Assembly: GCA_050699055.1 (NCBI GenBank)
Contig: JBOHCT010000060.1
Span: forward strand, 1-20,103
Length of the DNA: 20,103 bases
Direction: 5' to 3'
DNA from: JBOHCT01 sp050699055
GTDB taxonomy: Bacteria; Actinomycetota; Actinomycetes; Streptosporangiales; JBOHCT01
Shown: positions 1 to 6,434 of the stretch, piece after piece
Position numbering within the stretch: position 1 is the stretch's first letter
Layout: each line of letters starts with the position of its first letter
Made by a program: the position numbers and the translations under genes
The notes under the pieces: model-generated
Databases searched by the model: none
Seen by the model: only the letters and a program-made list of their open reading frames with translations
What the model was told of the DNA's origin: nothing

Positions 1-109
1 GCAGTGGGCAGGTCATGAAGTCGCCGGCGCGCGACGGCGACAGCGCTCCGATGCTCGTGGTGCCTGGGTCGTCACTCATCGGGCGCGCCCGGTTCGCCGC
101 TCTGTCCAT
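1..109 (-). CDS. RecB-family PD-(D/E)XK nuclease, N-terminal fragment
   Basis: Only the first 36 codons are in the window; the gene runs off the left edge. Reading the minus strand from ATG at 109 gives a short lead-in, then M11-S12-D13-D14 and the segment LSPSRAGDFMTCPL. An LSPSR..DF..CP start is typical of the actinobacterial RecB-like exonucleases that combine a PD-(D/E)XK nuclease domain with an iron-sulphur cluster; the Cys here would be the first cluster ligand. I prefer ATG 109 over the in-frame ATG 79 because GGAGG lies 7 bases before it and nothing like a ribosome site precedes 79. A RecB-like nuclease divergent from this neighbourhood fits the mycobacterial arrangement, where a similar gene lies beside trmI. 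The catalytic residues are outside the window, so the assignment rests on the N-terminal motif and context. Confidence 0.75.
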   Translation of the reverse strand, partial: MDRAANRARPMSDDPGTTSIGALSPSRAGDFMTCPL

Positions 110-116
110 GAGGTGG

Positions 117-121
117 CCTCC
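117..121 (-). promoter_or_regulatory. Ribosome binding site fixing the RecB-like start
   Basis: Minus-strand GGAGG is followed by a 7-base spacer and ATG at 109. It is the only good Shine-Dalgarno match near either candidate start and therefore favours 109 over 79. The rest of the 192-base divergent gap (110-301) holds a GCGAGC-rich stretch around 124-175. A minus-strand TACGCT hexamer at 199-204 could be the -10 of this gene, but I see no convincing -35. Confidence 0.6.
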
Positions 122-289
122 AAAGCGAGCATCGAAGTGAGCGTCAGCGAGCGAGGAGCGGAACGGAGGAGGACACCGGGATACGCTGCCATGCTGGGAG
201 CGTACGGGATGGCTCCGACGATTCTGTGGGGGTGATCGCGGCGTGTCCCGATCCAGCCGAAGGTCAGCGTCTTCACCTCGGGCAGCACG

Positions 290-295
290 TAGCAT
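290..295 (+). promoter_or_regulatory. -10 hexamer TAGCAT of a leaderless site-2 protease transcript
   Basis: TAGCAT fits the actinobacterial TAnnnT -10 pattern and ends 6 bases before the GTG at 302. Transcription would begin at or next to the start codon. There is no Shine-Dalgarno sequence, and no convincing -35 element is visible. Confidence 0.5.
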
Positions 296-301
296 CAAGG
301 C

Positions 302-1447
302 GTGAACGCAAGCGCCGGGCCCCCACAAGGCCAGCAGGGCGGCCCGTCGGGTCTCGTCATGGGACGGCCTTTCGGTATCCCGGTCTATGTTTCGCCGACC
401 TGGTTCATCGTCGCGGCCGTTATCACCTATCTCTACAAGCCGCTGGTCGAAGGGAGGCTGCCAGGGCTCGGCAACCTCGGCTACCTCGTGGCCTTCGCGT
501 TCGCGGTCCTGCTCTACCTGTCGGTCTTCATCCACGAGCTGAGCCACTCCGTGGTGGCACTCGCCTTCGGCCTGCCCGTGCGCCGTATCACGCTCTACAT
601 GCTCGGCGGAGTGTCCGAGATCGAGCGCGAGCCCGACACCCCTGGTCGCGAGTTCCTCGTCGCCTTCGCGGGCCCGGTGCTGTCGATCGTCATCGCCGTG
701 GGCGCCTTCGCGGCCTACAGGCTGGCCCCGTTGGGCGCGGTGGTGAACCTGCTCGCCTACGAGCTTGCCCTGGCCAACGCCCTGGTCGGAGTGTTCAACC
801 TGTTGCCGGGACTGCCGCTCGACGGCGGACGACTGCTACGGGCCGGCGTCTGGAAGCTCACCAGGCGTCCGCTCACCGGCACGCTCGTGGCGGCGTGGTC
901 GGGGCGCGGACTCGGGGCGCTCGTGTTCATCACGCCGCTCGCCCTCGCCCCGCTGCGCGGGGACACGCCGAGCCTGTTCAATATCGCATGGGGGGCGTTG
1001 CTGGGCTCGTTCATCTGGCTCGGGGCGAGTCAGTCGCTGCGTACCGCCCGGGTGCACGAGCGGCTGCCGCAGGTGCACGCCCGTGCGCTCGCGAGGCGGG
1101 CAGTGCCCGTCCACGCCGACGTGCCGCTCGCGGAGGCCCTCCGTCGCGCGTACGACGCCGGCGCGGGCGCCCTTGTGGTCGTCGATGGCGCCGACAAGCC
1201 CATCGCACTGGTCAACGAAGCGTCTGTCCGTGCGACCCCGGTCGAGCGTAGGCCCTGGGTCAACGTCGGCGGCATGGCGCGCTCCATGGAGCCGGGAATG
1301 ATCCTGCCCGCCGACCTCGTCGGCAGCGACCTGCTCATGCGGATGCGTACCACTCCCTCGTCGGAGTACCTTCTCGTCGAGCCCGGCGGCGAGATCTACG
1401 GCGTGCTCGCCACGAGCGACGTCGACCGGGCGTTCACCGGCGTCTAA
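302..1447 (+). CDS. Site-2 protease family (M50) membrane metalloprotease with C-terminal CBS domains
   Basis: This 381-residue intramembrane zinc protease belongs to the M50 family, which cuts membrane-embedded substrates such as anti-sigma factors. The zinc motif HELSH is at residues 78-82 within a hydrophobic helix. The second catalytic motif NLLPGLPLDGGR is at 166-177, with Asp174 the expected third metal ligand. Hydrophobic segments lie at about 32-46, 58-78, 118-138, 145-168 and 208-240. Residues from about 250 to 375 look like a CBS pair, with two repeats resembling VPLAEALRRAYDAGAGALVVVD; in this subfamily CBS domains are thought to sense nucleotides. The GTG start is supported by the -10 hexamer 6 bases upstream. 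The substrate cannot be told from sequence. The gene is probably a single transcription unit, with a possible terminator at its 3' end. Confidence 0.93.
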   Translation: MNASAGPPQGQQGGPSGLVMGRPFGIPVYVSPTWFIVAAVITYLYKPLVEGRLPGLGNLGYLVAFAFAVLLYLSVFIHELSHSVVALAFGLPVRRITLYMLGGVSEIEREPDTPGREFLVAFAGPVLSIVIAVGAFAAYRLAPLGAVVNLLAYELALANALVGVFNLLPGLPLDGGRLLRAGVWKLTRRPLTGTLVAAWSGRGLGALVFITPLALAPLRGDTPSLFNIAWGALLGSFIWLGASQSLRTARVHERLPQVHARALARRAVPVHADVPLAEALRRAYDAGAGALVVVDGADKPIALVNEASVRATPVERRPWVNVGGMARSMEPGMILPADLVGSDLLMRMRTTPSSEYLLVEPGGEIYGVLATSDVDRAFTGV

Positions 1448-1453
1448 GTTTTT
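1418..1453 (+). terminator. Possible intrinsic terminator overlapping the site-2 protease stop
   Basis: GACG and CCGG (1418-1429, with TCGA between them) can pair with CCGGCGTC at 1437-1444, leaving a 7-base loop and a 4-base bulge. The stop codon and a run of five T at 1449-1453 follow. A T-run is unusual at this GC content, but the bulged stem is weak. Confidence 0.3.
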
Positions 1454-1528
1454 CTGTGAACCTCGCGGGCGTTCCACCCCTGACAACCAGCCGGTCGCGC
1501 CTGCGCGAGAGGCGTTCTCGAGCGCCGA

Positions 1529-1534
1529 TACGCT
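1529..1534 (+). promoter_or_regulatory. -10 hexamer TACGCT of a leaderless trmI transcript
   Basis: TACGCT ends 7 bases before ATG 1542, and there is no Shine-Dalgarno sequence in the spacer. A short hairpin (1506-1510 with 1516-1520, partly extendable) lies just upstream and could be a weak terminator for the preceding gene. Confidence 0.5.
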
Positions 1535-1541
1535 GGCCGGC

Positions 1542-2477
1542 ATGAACGAGACGAGGCCGGCGTCACCCCGCCGTGGATCCTTCCAGTCGGGCGACCGGGT
1601 GCAGCTCACCGACCGCAAGGGCCGCCGCCACATGATCACCCTCGAGGTCGGAGGATCGTTCCATTCCCATCGCGGCACGTTCGACCACGACGACCTGATC
1701 GGCGCGGCCGAAGGCAGCGTCGTGCGCACCAACACGGGCGCCGCCTATCTCGCCCTGCGACCGCTACTGGCCGATTACACCCTCGCGATGCGGCGAGGTG
1801 CCACGGTCGTCTACCCCAAGGACGCCGCCCAGATCGTGGCGATGGCCGACGTCTTCCCCGGAGCCAGGGTCATCGAGGCGGGCGCAGGCTCGGGGGCACT
1901 CACCTGCTGGCTGCTGCGTGCCGTCGGCGACGACGGGGTGGTCGCGTCGTACGAGCGCCGCGAGGACTTCGCGCGGATCGCCCGACGTAACGTCGAGCGC
2001 TTCTTCGGGGGGCCGCCCACGTCGTGGCGGCTGACGGTGGGCGACGTGGCTGAGTTGGATCGGTTGGACCCCGCCGCCGACCCTGTCGACCGTGTCATCC
2101 TCGACATGCTGTCCCCATCGGGGTGTCTGGAGGCTGTGGCCAAGGCGCTCGTCCCCGGCGGTGTCGTGTGCTGTTACGTCGCGACGACGACCCAACTCGC
2201 CCGGATCGTCGAGGGCCTGCGCGCCCACGGGGCATTCGACGAGCCGATGGCCTGGGAGTCGTTCGTCCGTTCCTGGCATGTCGAGGGCCTAGCCGTACGT
2301 CCCAGCCACCGCATGGTGGGCCACACGGGTTTCCTCGTCACCGCACGTCGTCTCGCCGACGGGGCCGAACCCCTCGGCCGCCGCCGCCGTCCCGCGAAGG
2401 GCGCCTACGGCGAAGGTTGGGAGACCCTCGCGAGCGGGCAGACGAGCGGGGAGGGGAACCCCAACGGGTTCACCTGA
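1542..2477 (+). CDS. trmI: tRNA (adenine-58-N1) methyltransferase
   Basis: TrmI methylates adenine 58 in the T-loop of tRNAs using S-adenosylmethionine, which stabilises the tRNA fold. The protein has 311 residues. The N-terminal small domain (about 1-75) precedes YPKDAAQIV at 91-99, the usual lead-in to the Rossmann domain. Motif I, VIEAGAGSG, is at 110-118 and binds the cofactor. DRVILDMLSP at 173-182 is motif IV, with the catalytic-site Asp. PSHRMVGHTGFLV at 244-256 is the conserved C-terminal strand of the family. The last 50 residues are a polar, probably disordered tail (RRRRPAKG and after), longer than in many relatives. trmI also lies beside the proteasome genes in mycobacteria. It has its own leaderless promoter. 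Confidence 0.95.
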   Translation: MNETRPASPRRGSFQSGDRVQLTDRKGRRHMITLEVGGSFHSHRGTFDHDDLIGAAEGSVVRTNTGAAYLALRPLLADYTLAMRRGATVVYPKDAAQIVAMADVFPGARVIEAGAGSGALTCWLLRAVGDDGVVASYERREDFARIARRNVERFFGGPPTSWRLTVGDVAELDRLDPAADPVDRVILDMLSPSGCLEAVAKALVPGGVVCCYVATTTQLARIVEGLRAHGAFDEPMAWESFVRSWHVEGLAVRPSHRMVGHTGFLVTARRLADGAEPLGRRRRPAKGAYGEGWETLASGQTSGEGNPNGFT

Positions 2478-2484
2478 GTGGGGT

Positions 2485-2509
2485 GCGTCACACGAAACGT
2501 GCCCGACGC
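2485..2509 (+). terminator. Candidate terminator hairpin after trmI
   Basis: GCGTC (2485-2489) pairs with GACGC (2505-2509), and CACG (2491-2494) with CGTG (2498-2501) around an AAA loop. This gives nine base pairs with one small internal loop, starting 8 bases after the trmI stop. No T-run follows, which is common for actinobacterial terminators. Confidence 0.4.
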
Positions 2510-2545
2510 GCGGTCCCGGCGGGTTACGGACTCCCGATCCGCAGG

Positions 2546-2577
2546 TAGGGTCTGAGTTAGTCCTCATCGCAGGAGGA
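2546..2577 (+). promoter_or_regulatory. arc/mpa promoter -10 (TAGGGT) and strong ribosome binding site
   Basis: TAGGGT at 2546-2551 fits TAnnnT and would place the transcript start near 2558. AGGAGGAGGT at 2571-2580 is a near-ideal Shine-Dalgarno sequence. The GTG at 2579 lies inside it and cannot be properly spaced, whereas the in-frame GTG at 2588 is correctly spaced. This decides the start of the ATPase. Confidence 0.6.
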
Positions 2578-2587
2578 GGTGACGGGC

Positions 2588-4357
2588 GTGGCTGCTCGCG
2601 ACGACGCTGAGGCGCGCGCCGCGCAGTACGAGAAGGAGGTCCACGACCTCACGACGCAGGTCTCCTTCCTTGAGGAGGAGGTCGGCGTGTTGCGCCGAAA
2701 GCTGACCGAATCGCCCCGACAGGTACGGATCCTCGAGGAGCGGCTGCATGAGGCGCAGGCCAACCTCGCCGCTGTCACGAGCCAAAACGAGAGGCTGGTC
2801 TCCACACTGAAGGAGGCCAGGGAGCAGATCGTCGCGCTCAAGGAGGAGGTCGACCGGCTCGCTCAGCCGCCGTCGAACTTCGGCATCTTCATCGAGGCCC
2901 GCGATGACGGCACGGTCGACATCTTCACCGGCGGCCGCAAGCTTCGCGTCAACGTCAGCCCGAACGTTGATGTGTCCGCGCTGCGGCATGGCCAGGAGGT
3001 CATGCTCAACGAGGCGCTGAACGTCGTCGACGCCTTCGACTTCGAGAGCGTCGGCGACGTGGTGATGTTCAAGGAGCCGCTGGAGGGCGGGGATCGCGCT
3101 CTCGTGATCGGTCACGCCGACGAGGAGCGTGTCGTGCGCCTGGCCGATCCCCTGGTCGGCACCACCCTCCGGGCCGGCGACTCGCTGCTGTTGGAGACCC
3201 GGTCCGGGTACGTCTACGAGCGCATTCCCAAGGCGGAGGTCGAGGAGCTCATCCTCGAAGAGGTCCCCGACATCGGCTACACCGACATCGGCGGTCTCGG
3301 TCGGCAGATCGTGGAGATCCGCGACGCGATCGAGCTGCCGTACCTGCACTCTGATCTGTTCAGGGAGCACAAGCTGCGCCCGCCGAAGGGCGTGCTGCTC
3401 TACGGGCCACCCGGATGCGGCAAGACGCTCATCGCCAAGGCCGTCGCGAACTCCCTTGCGCACGAGGTCACGCGCCGCCGTGACGGTAAGTCCGAGGCCA
3501 AGAGCTACTTCCTCAACATCAAGGGCCCGGAGCTGCTCAACAAGTACGTGGGGGAGACCGAGCGACACATCAGGCTGGTGTTCCAGCGGGCCCGAGAGAA
3601 GGCCAGCGAGGGCATGCCCGTCATCGTGTTCTTCGACGAGATGGACTCGGTCTTCCGCACCCGCGGCTCCGGGGTCTCCAGCGACGTGGAGAACACGATC
3701 GTGCCCCAGTTGCTCTCGGAGATCGACGGCGTCGAGGGGCTCGAGAACGTCATCGTCATCGGGGCATCGAACCGCGAGGACATGATCGACCCGGCTATCC
3801 TCCGTCCCGGGCGGCTGGACGTGAAGATCAAGATCGAGCGGCCCGATGCGGAGGCCGCCCGCGACATCTTCTCGAAGTACGTCACGACCGGCATCCCTCT
3901 GCACTCCGACGATCTCGGCGAGCATGGCGGGTCCACGCAGGCCGCCGTCGACGCGATGATCCAGCGCGCCGTCGAGCGGATGTACGCGGAGACCGAGGAC
4001 AACCGCTTCCTCGAGGTGACCTACGCCAACGGCGACAAGGAGGTCCTGTACTTCAAGGACTTCAACTCCGGCGCCATGATCCAGAACATCGTCGACCGGG
4101 CGAAGAAGATGGCGATCAAGGACTTCCTCGAGAACGGCCAGAAGGGGGTGCGTGTCCAGCACCTTCTCGCCGCCTGCGTTGACGAGTTCAGCGAGAACGA
4201 GGATCTGCCCAATACGACCAACCCCGACGACTGGGCCCGCATCTCCGGCAAGAAGGGCGAGCGCATCGTCTACATCCGTACGCTTGTGTCCGGCAAGGAG
4301 GGCTCGGAAACCGGTCGGTCCATCGACACGGTCCCCAACACCGGGCAGTATCTGTGA
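2588..4357 (+). CDS. arc: Proteasomal AAA ATPase Arc/Mpa
   Basis: This 589-residue hexameric ATPase captures pupylated proteins, unfolds them and threads them into the 20S core. Residues about 12-92 form a charged coiled coil, the Pup-binding element in Mpa. Two OB-type segments follow to about 200, including FTGGRKLRVNVSP. Walker A GPPGCGKT is at 273-280 and Walker B VIVFFDE ends with Asp350-Glu351. KYVGE between them is the aromatic pore-loop motif. The second region of homology contains RPGRLD. The C-terminus GQYL, with tyrosine next to last, is the tail that docks into the PrcA ring and opens the gate. I moved the start from GTG 2579 to GTG 2588 because 2579 lies within the ribosome site. 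The gene has its own promoter and stands 58 bases before dop. Confidence 0.98.
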   Translation: MAARDDAEARAAQYEKEVHDLTTQVSFLEEEVGVLRRKLTESPRQVRILEERLHEAQANLAAVTSQNERLVSTLKEAREQIVALKEEVDRLAQPPSNFGIFIEARDDGTVDIFTGGRKLRVNVSPNVDVSALRHGQEVMLNEALNVVDAFDFESVGDVVMFKEPLEGGDRALVIGHADEERVVRLADPLVGTTLRAGDSLLLETRSGYVYERIPKAEVEELILEEVPDIGYTDIGGLGRQIVEIRDAIELPYLHSDLFREHKLRPPKGVLLYGPPGCGKTLIAKAVANSLAHEVTRRRDGKSEAKSYFLNIKGPELLNKYVGETERHIRLVFQRAREKASEGMPVIVFFDEMDSVFRTRGSGVSSDVENTIVPQLLSEIDGVEGLENVIVIGASNREDMIDPAILRPGRLDVKIKIERPDAEAARDIFSKYVTTGIPLHSDDLGEHGGSTQAAVDAMIQRAVERMYAETEDNRFLEVTYANGDKEVLYFKDFNSGAMIQNIVDRAKKMAIKDFLENGQKGVRVQHLLAACVDEFSENEDLPNTTNPDDWARISGKKGERIVYIRTLVSGKEGSETGRSIDTVPNTGQYL

Positions 4358-4403
4358 GCGGAGCTGTGTGAGACCGGCGACGGCGGCGTACGGCTCTCCT
4401 TCC

Positions 4404-4409
4404 TAGGGT
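4404..4409 (+). promoter_or_regulatory. -10 hexamer TAGGGT of a leaderless dop transcript
   Basis: TAGGGT ends 6 bases before ATG 4416, putting the predicted transcript start on the A of the start codon. An out-of-frame ATG at 4412 would lie just upstream of that transcript start, so it should not compete. Confidence 0.55.
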
Positions 4410-4415
4410 GGATGC

Positions 4416-5936
4416 ATGAGCGTGCGGCGGGTGATGGGCACCGAGACCGAGTACGGCATCGCCGTGCCCGGCCAGCCGGGTGCCAACGCGATGGTGACGT
4501 CGTCGCAGATCGTCAACTCCTATCTCGCCGCGACCAGCGCGCGCGCCCGGCGGGCCCGGTGGGACTTCGAGGAGGAGAACCCGCTGCGCGACGCCCGTGG
4601 GTTCGACCTCGCCCGCGAGATGGCCGATCCGACCCAGCTCACCGACGAGGATCTCGGGCTGGCCAACGTCATCCTCACCAACGGCGCGCGCCTGTACGTC
4701 GACCACGCCCATCCCGAGTACTCGACGCCGGAGTGCACCAACCCGCTCGACGCCGTCGCGTGGGACAAGGCGGGGGAGCGGGTGATGTCCGAGGCCGCGC
4801 GGCGGGCGGCCTCGCTGCCCGGCACGTCCCCGATTCAGCTCTACAAGAACAACACCGACAACAAGGGCGCGTCCTACGGCTGCCACGAGAACTACCTCGT
4901 GCGTCGCCAGACGCCGTTCGCCGACATCGTGCGCCACCTCACCCCGTTCTTCGTCTCGCGGCAGGTGTTCTGCGGCGCCGGTCGGGTCGGCGTCGGTGCC
5001 GACGCCCGGGGCGAGGGGTTCCAGCTCAGCCAGCGTGCCGACTTCTTCGAGGTCGAGGTCGGGCTCGAGACCACACTCAAGCGGCCGATCATCAACACCC
5101 GAGACGAGCCGCACGCCGACCCGGAGAAGTACCGCCGCCTGCACGTCATCGTCGGCGATGCCAACATGAGCGAGGTCGCGACGTACCTCAAGCTCGGCGC
5201 CACCTCGCTGGTGCTCGCGATGATCGAGGACGGTTTCCTCTCCGTCGACCTGTCGGTCGAGTCCCCCGTGGCCGCGCTCCGGGCGGTCTCCCATGACCCG
5301 TCCCTCCGCCACCAGCTCACTTTGCACGACGGCCGGCGGATGACCGCCGTCCAGCTGCAGATGGAGTTCCTCGAGCAGGCCCGTAAGTACGTCGAGGACC
5401 GCTACGGCAGCGACGTCGACGACATGACGGCCGACGTGCTCGACCGATGGGAGTCCGTGCTCACGCGCCTGGCCGACGATCCGATGAGCCTCTCGAGGGA
5501 GCTCGACTGGGTCGCGAAGCTCTCCCTGCTCGAGGGCTACCGCAGCCGTGACGGCCTGTCCTGGGCCCACCCGCGGCTACAGCTCGTCGACCTGCAATAC
5601 TCCGATGTCCGGCCGGAGCGCGGGCTGTATAATCGGCTCGCCGGACGGGGGCGGGTCGAGCGGCTGGTGGCCGACGAGCAGGTCGAGCGGGCGGTCGATG
5701 AGCCGCCGGAGGACACCCGCGCGTACTTCCGAGGCCGCTGCCTGCGCAAGTACGCCGACTCCGTGGCCGCCGCCTCCTGGGATTCGGTGATCTTCGACAT
5801 CCACGGGCGCGAGTCGCTGCAGCGTGTTCCGACGGTCGAACCGTTGCGTGGCACCAAGGCCCACGTCGCCGACCTGATCGACCGGTGCGAGACGGCCGCC
5901 GACCTGGTGGCGACGCTCACCGGCGACGAGGGCTGA
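4416..5936 (+). CDS. dop: Pup deamidase / depupylase Dop
   Basis: Dop deamidates the C-terminal Gln of Pup to Glu so that PafA can use it, and it also cleaves Pup from conjugated proteins. The 506-residue protein belongs to the carboxylate-amine-ligase fold shared with PafA. The ATP/Mg motif MGTETEYG is at 7-14. Asp96, in LYVDHAHPEYSTPEC, matches the catalytic Asp. An extra polar segment at about 38-80, absent from PafA, is the Dop loop that separates the two paralogues. KNNTDNKGASYGCHENYL and RPIINTRDEPHAD are further shared nucleotide-site segments. Residues beyond about 430 form the small C-terminal domain that contacts Pup. The start follows a predicted leaderless promoter. It lies 170 bases ahead of pup. 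Confidence 0.97.
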   Translation: MSVRRVMGTETEYGIAVPGQPGANAMVTSSQIVNSYLAATSARARRARWDFEEENPLRDARGFDLAREMADPTQLTDEDLGLANVILTNGARLYVDHAHPEYSTPECTNPLDAVAWDKAGERVMSEAARRAASLPGTSPIQLYKNNTDNKGASYGCHENYLVRRQTPFADIVRHLTPFFVSRQVFCGAGRVGVGADARGEGFQLSQRADFFEVEVGLETTLKRPIINTRDEPHADPEKYRRLHVIVGDANMSEVATYLKLGATSLVLAMIEDGFLSVDLSVESPVAALRAVSHDPSLRHQLTLHDGRRMTAVQLQMEFLEQARKYVEDRYGSDVDDMTADVLDRWESVLTRLADDPMSLSRELDWVAKLSLLEGYRSRDGLSWAHPRLQLVDLQYSDVRPERGLYNRLAGRGRVERLVADEQVERAVDEPPEDTRAYFRGRCLRKYADSVAAASWDSVIFDIHGRESLQRVPTVEPLRGTKAHVADLIDRCETAADLVATLTGDEG

Positions 5937-5975
5937 CGGGCGGCTGCCGGCAACGGTCGGCGGTGTTCGCTGCGG

Positions 5976-6023
5976 GCGTGACGTGAGCGTACGCCCCGCG
6001 GGAACCTGTACCGTCACTCACGC
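5976..6023 (+). repeat. Imperfect inverted repeat upstream of the pup promoter
   Basis: GCGTGACGTGAGCG (5976-5989) and CGTCACTCACGC (6012-6023) are inverted copies apart from single-base bulges, giving about 11 pairs around a 22-base loop. GCGTAC also occurs directly at 5987-5992 and 6022-6027. It could be an operator or a dop terminator; nothing here decides between them. Confidence 0.3.
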
Positions 6024-6046
6024 GTACCACCGCCGTGGGCGGATGA

Positions 6047-6069
6047 ATGTCACCCGCCCGGGGTAGTCT
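6047..6069 (+). promoter_or_regulatory. pup promoter with PafBC-type (RecA-NDp-like) spacing
   Basis: TAGTCT at 6064-6069 is the -10 element. TGTC at 6048-6051 lies exactly 12 bases before it, followed by A in the purine position. The published RecA-NDp consensus used by PafBC is, as I recall it, TTGTCRGTG, 8 bases, TAnnnT. The match covers TGTC, the purine, the 8-base gap and the hexamer; the GTG part reads CCC here. The predicted transcript start is near 6076, leaving a leader of about 30 bases with GGGAGG at 6095-6100. Confidence 0.45.
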
Positions 6070-6106
6070 CGGCAGCGAACGGCCAGACGTTCGCGGGAGG
6101 CAGAGC

Positions 6107-6316
6107 ATGGCCACCAAGGACACCGGCGACCAGCGGCGTGAGACCCGCCGGCCCGACGAGACCGACGAGCCCCAGGTCGAGCCCAGCGAGGACGTCCAGG
6201 AGCGGCACGAGCAGCTCTCCGACGACGTCGACGACATTCTCGACGAAATTGACGACGTCCTAGAGGAGAACGCCGAGGACTTTGTCCGTTCGTATGTGCA
6301 GAAAGGAGGCCAGTGA
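6107..6316 (+). CDS. pup: Prokaryotic ubiquitin-like protein Pup
   Basis: Pup is the protein tag joined through its C-terminal residue to lysines of proteasome substrates. The product has 69 residues and is strongly acidic. The N-terminal third is disordered, residues about 33-63 form the amphipathic helix that binds the Arc coiled coil, and the protein ends YVQKGGQ. The terminal Gln means Dop must first convert it to Glu. Lysines are only at 4 and 66. The start is ATG 6107, with GGGAGG 6 bases upstream; an in-frame ATG at 6047 lies in the promoter and is rejected. The last third uses codons that are AT-rich for this genome (ATT, GAA, CTA, TTT, TAT, AAA), and the KGG codons spell AAAGGAGG, a Shine-Dalgarno sequence inside the gene. 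Confidence 0.98.
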   Translation: MATKDTGDQRRETRRPDETDEPQVEPSEDVQERHEQLSDDVDDILDEIDDVLEENAEDFVRSYVQKGGQ

Positions 6317-6336
6317 CCTGTTATATCCGGTTCGTC

Positions 6337-6353
6337 CTTTCTCTACGAGAAGG
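6337..6353 (+). other. Small RNA hairpin between pup and prcB
   Basis: CTTTCTC (6337-6343) pairs with GAGAAGG (6347-6353) over a 3-base TAC loop: seven pairs with one T-G wobble. It lies 20 bases after pup with no T-run. It might act as a processing or attenuation element in the pup-prcBA transcript. The rest of 6317-6434 shows no clear promoter hexamer, which suggests prcBA is read from upstream. Confidence 0.3.
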
Positions 6354-6434
6354 TGTCCAGACTGTGGTGAGATGAAGCTGGCAAGCGAGTGACACAGACG
6401 TACAGAAGGCCGCCGACTACGTGGAAGGAGTCGT

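Noticed and set aside
76..288. A 70-codon minus-strand ORF whose TGA overlaps ATG 79 as ATGA, as if coupled to the RecB-like gene.
   Set aside because: The RecB-like start is better placed at 109 with its own GGAGG, inside this ORF. Codon use is poorer in G/C at third positions than in real genes here, and no family resemblance is seen.
226..1251. A 341-codon plus-strand ORF overlapping the site-2 protease.
   Set aside because: It is an Arg/Ala/Gly-rich translation in the wrong frame of a high-GC gene; the protease in the other frame has clear catalytic motifs.
2548..2555. GGGTCTGA resembling the left end of the 42-bp element.
   Set aside because: No TCAGAC occurs at the required distance, and the bases coincide with the arc promoter.
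2564..4162. A 532-codon minus-strand ORF opposite arc.
   Set aside because: It is the antisense shadow of a GC-rich gene, with Asp/Val/Leu-rich low-quality sequence and no motifs; arc is unmistakable on the plus strand.
6047..6106. An upstream in-frame ATG that would lengthen Pup by 20 residues.
   Set aside because: These bases hold the promoter and ribosome site, and Pup from 6107 has the usual start and length.
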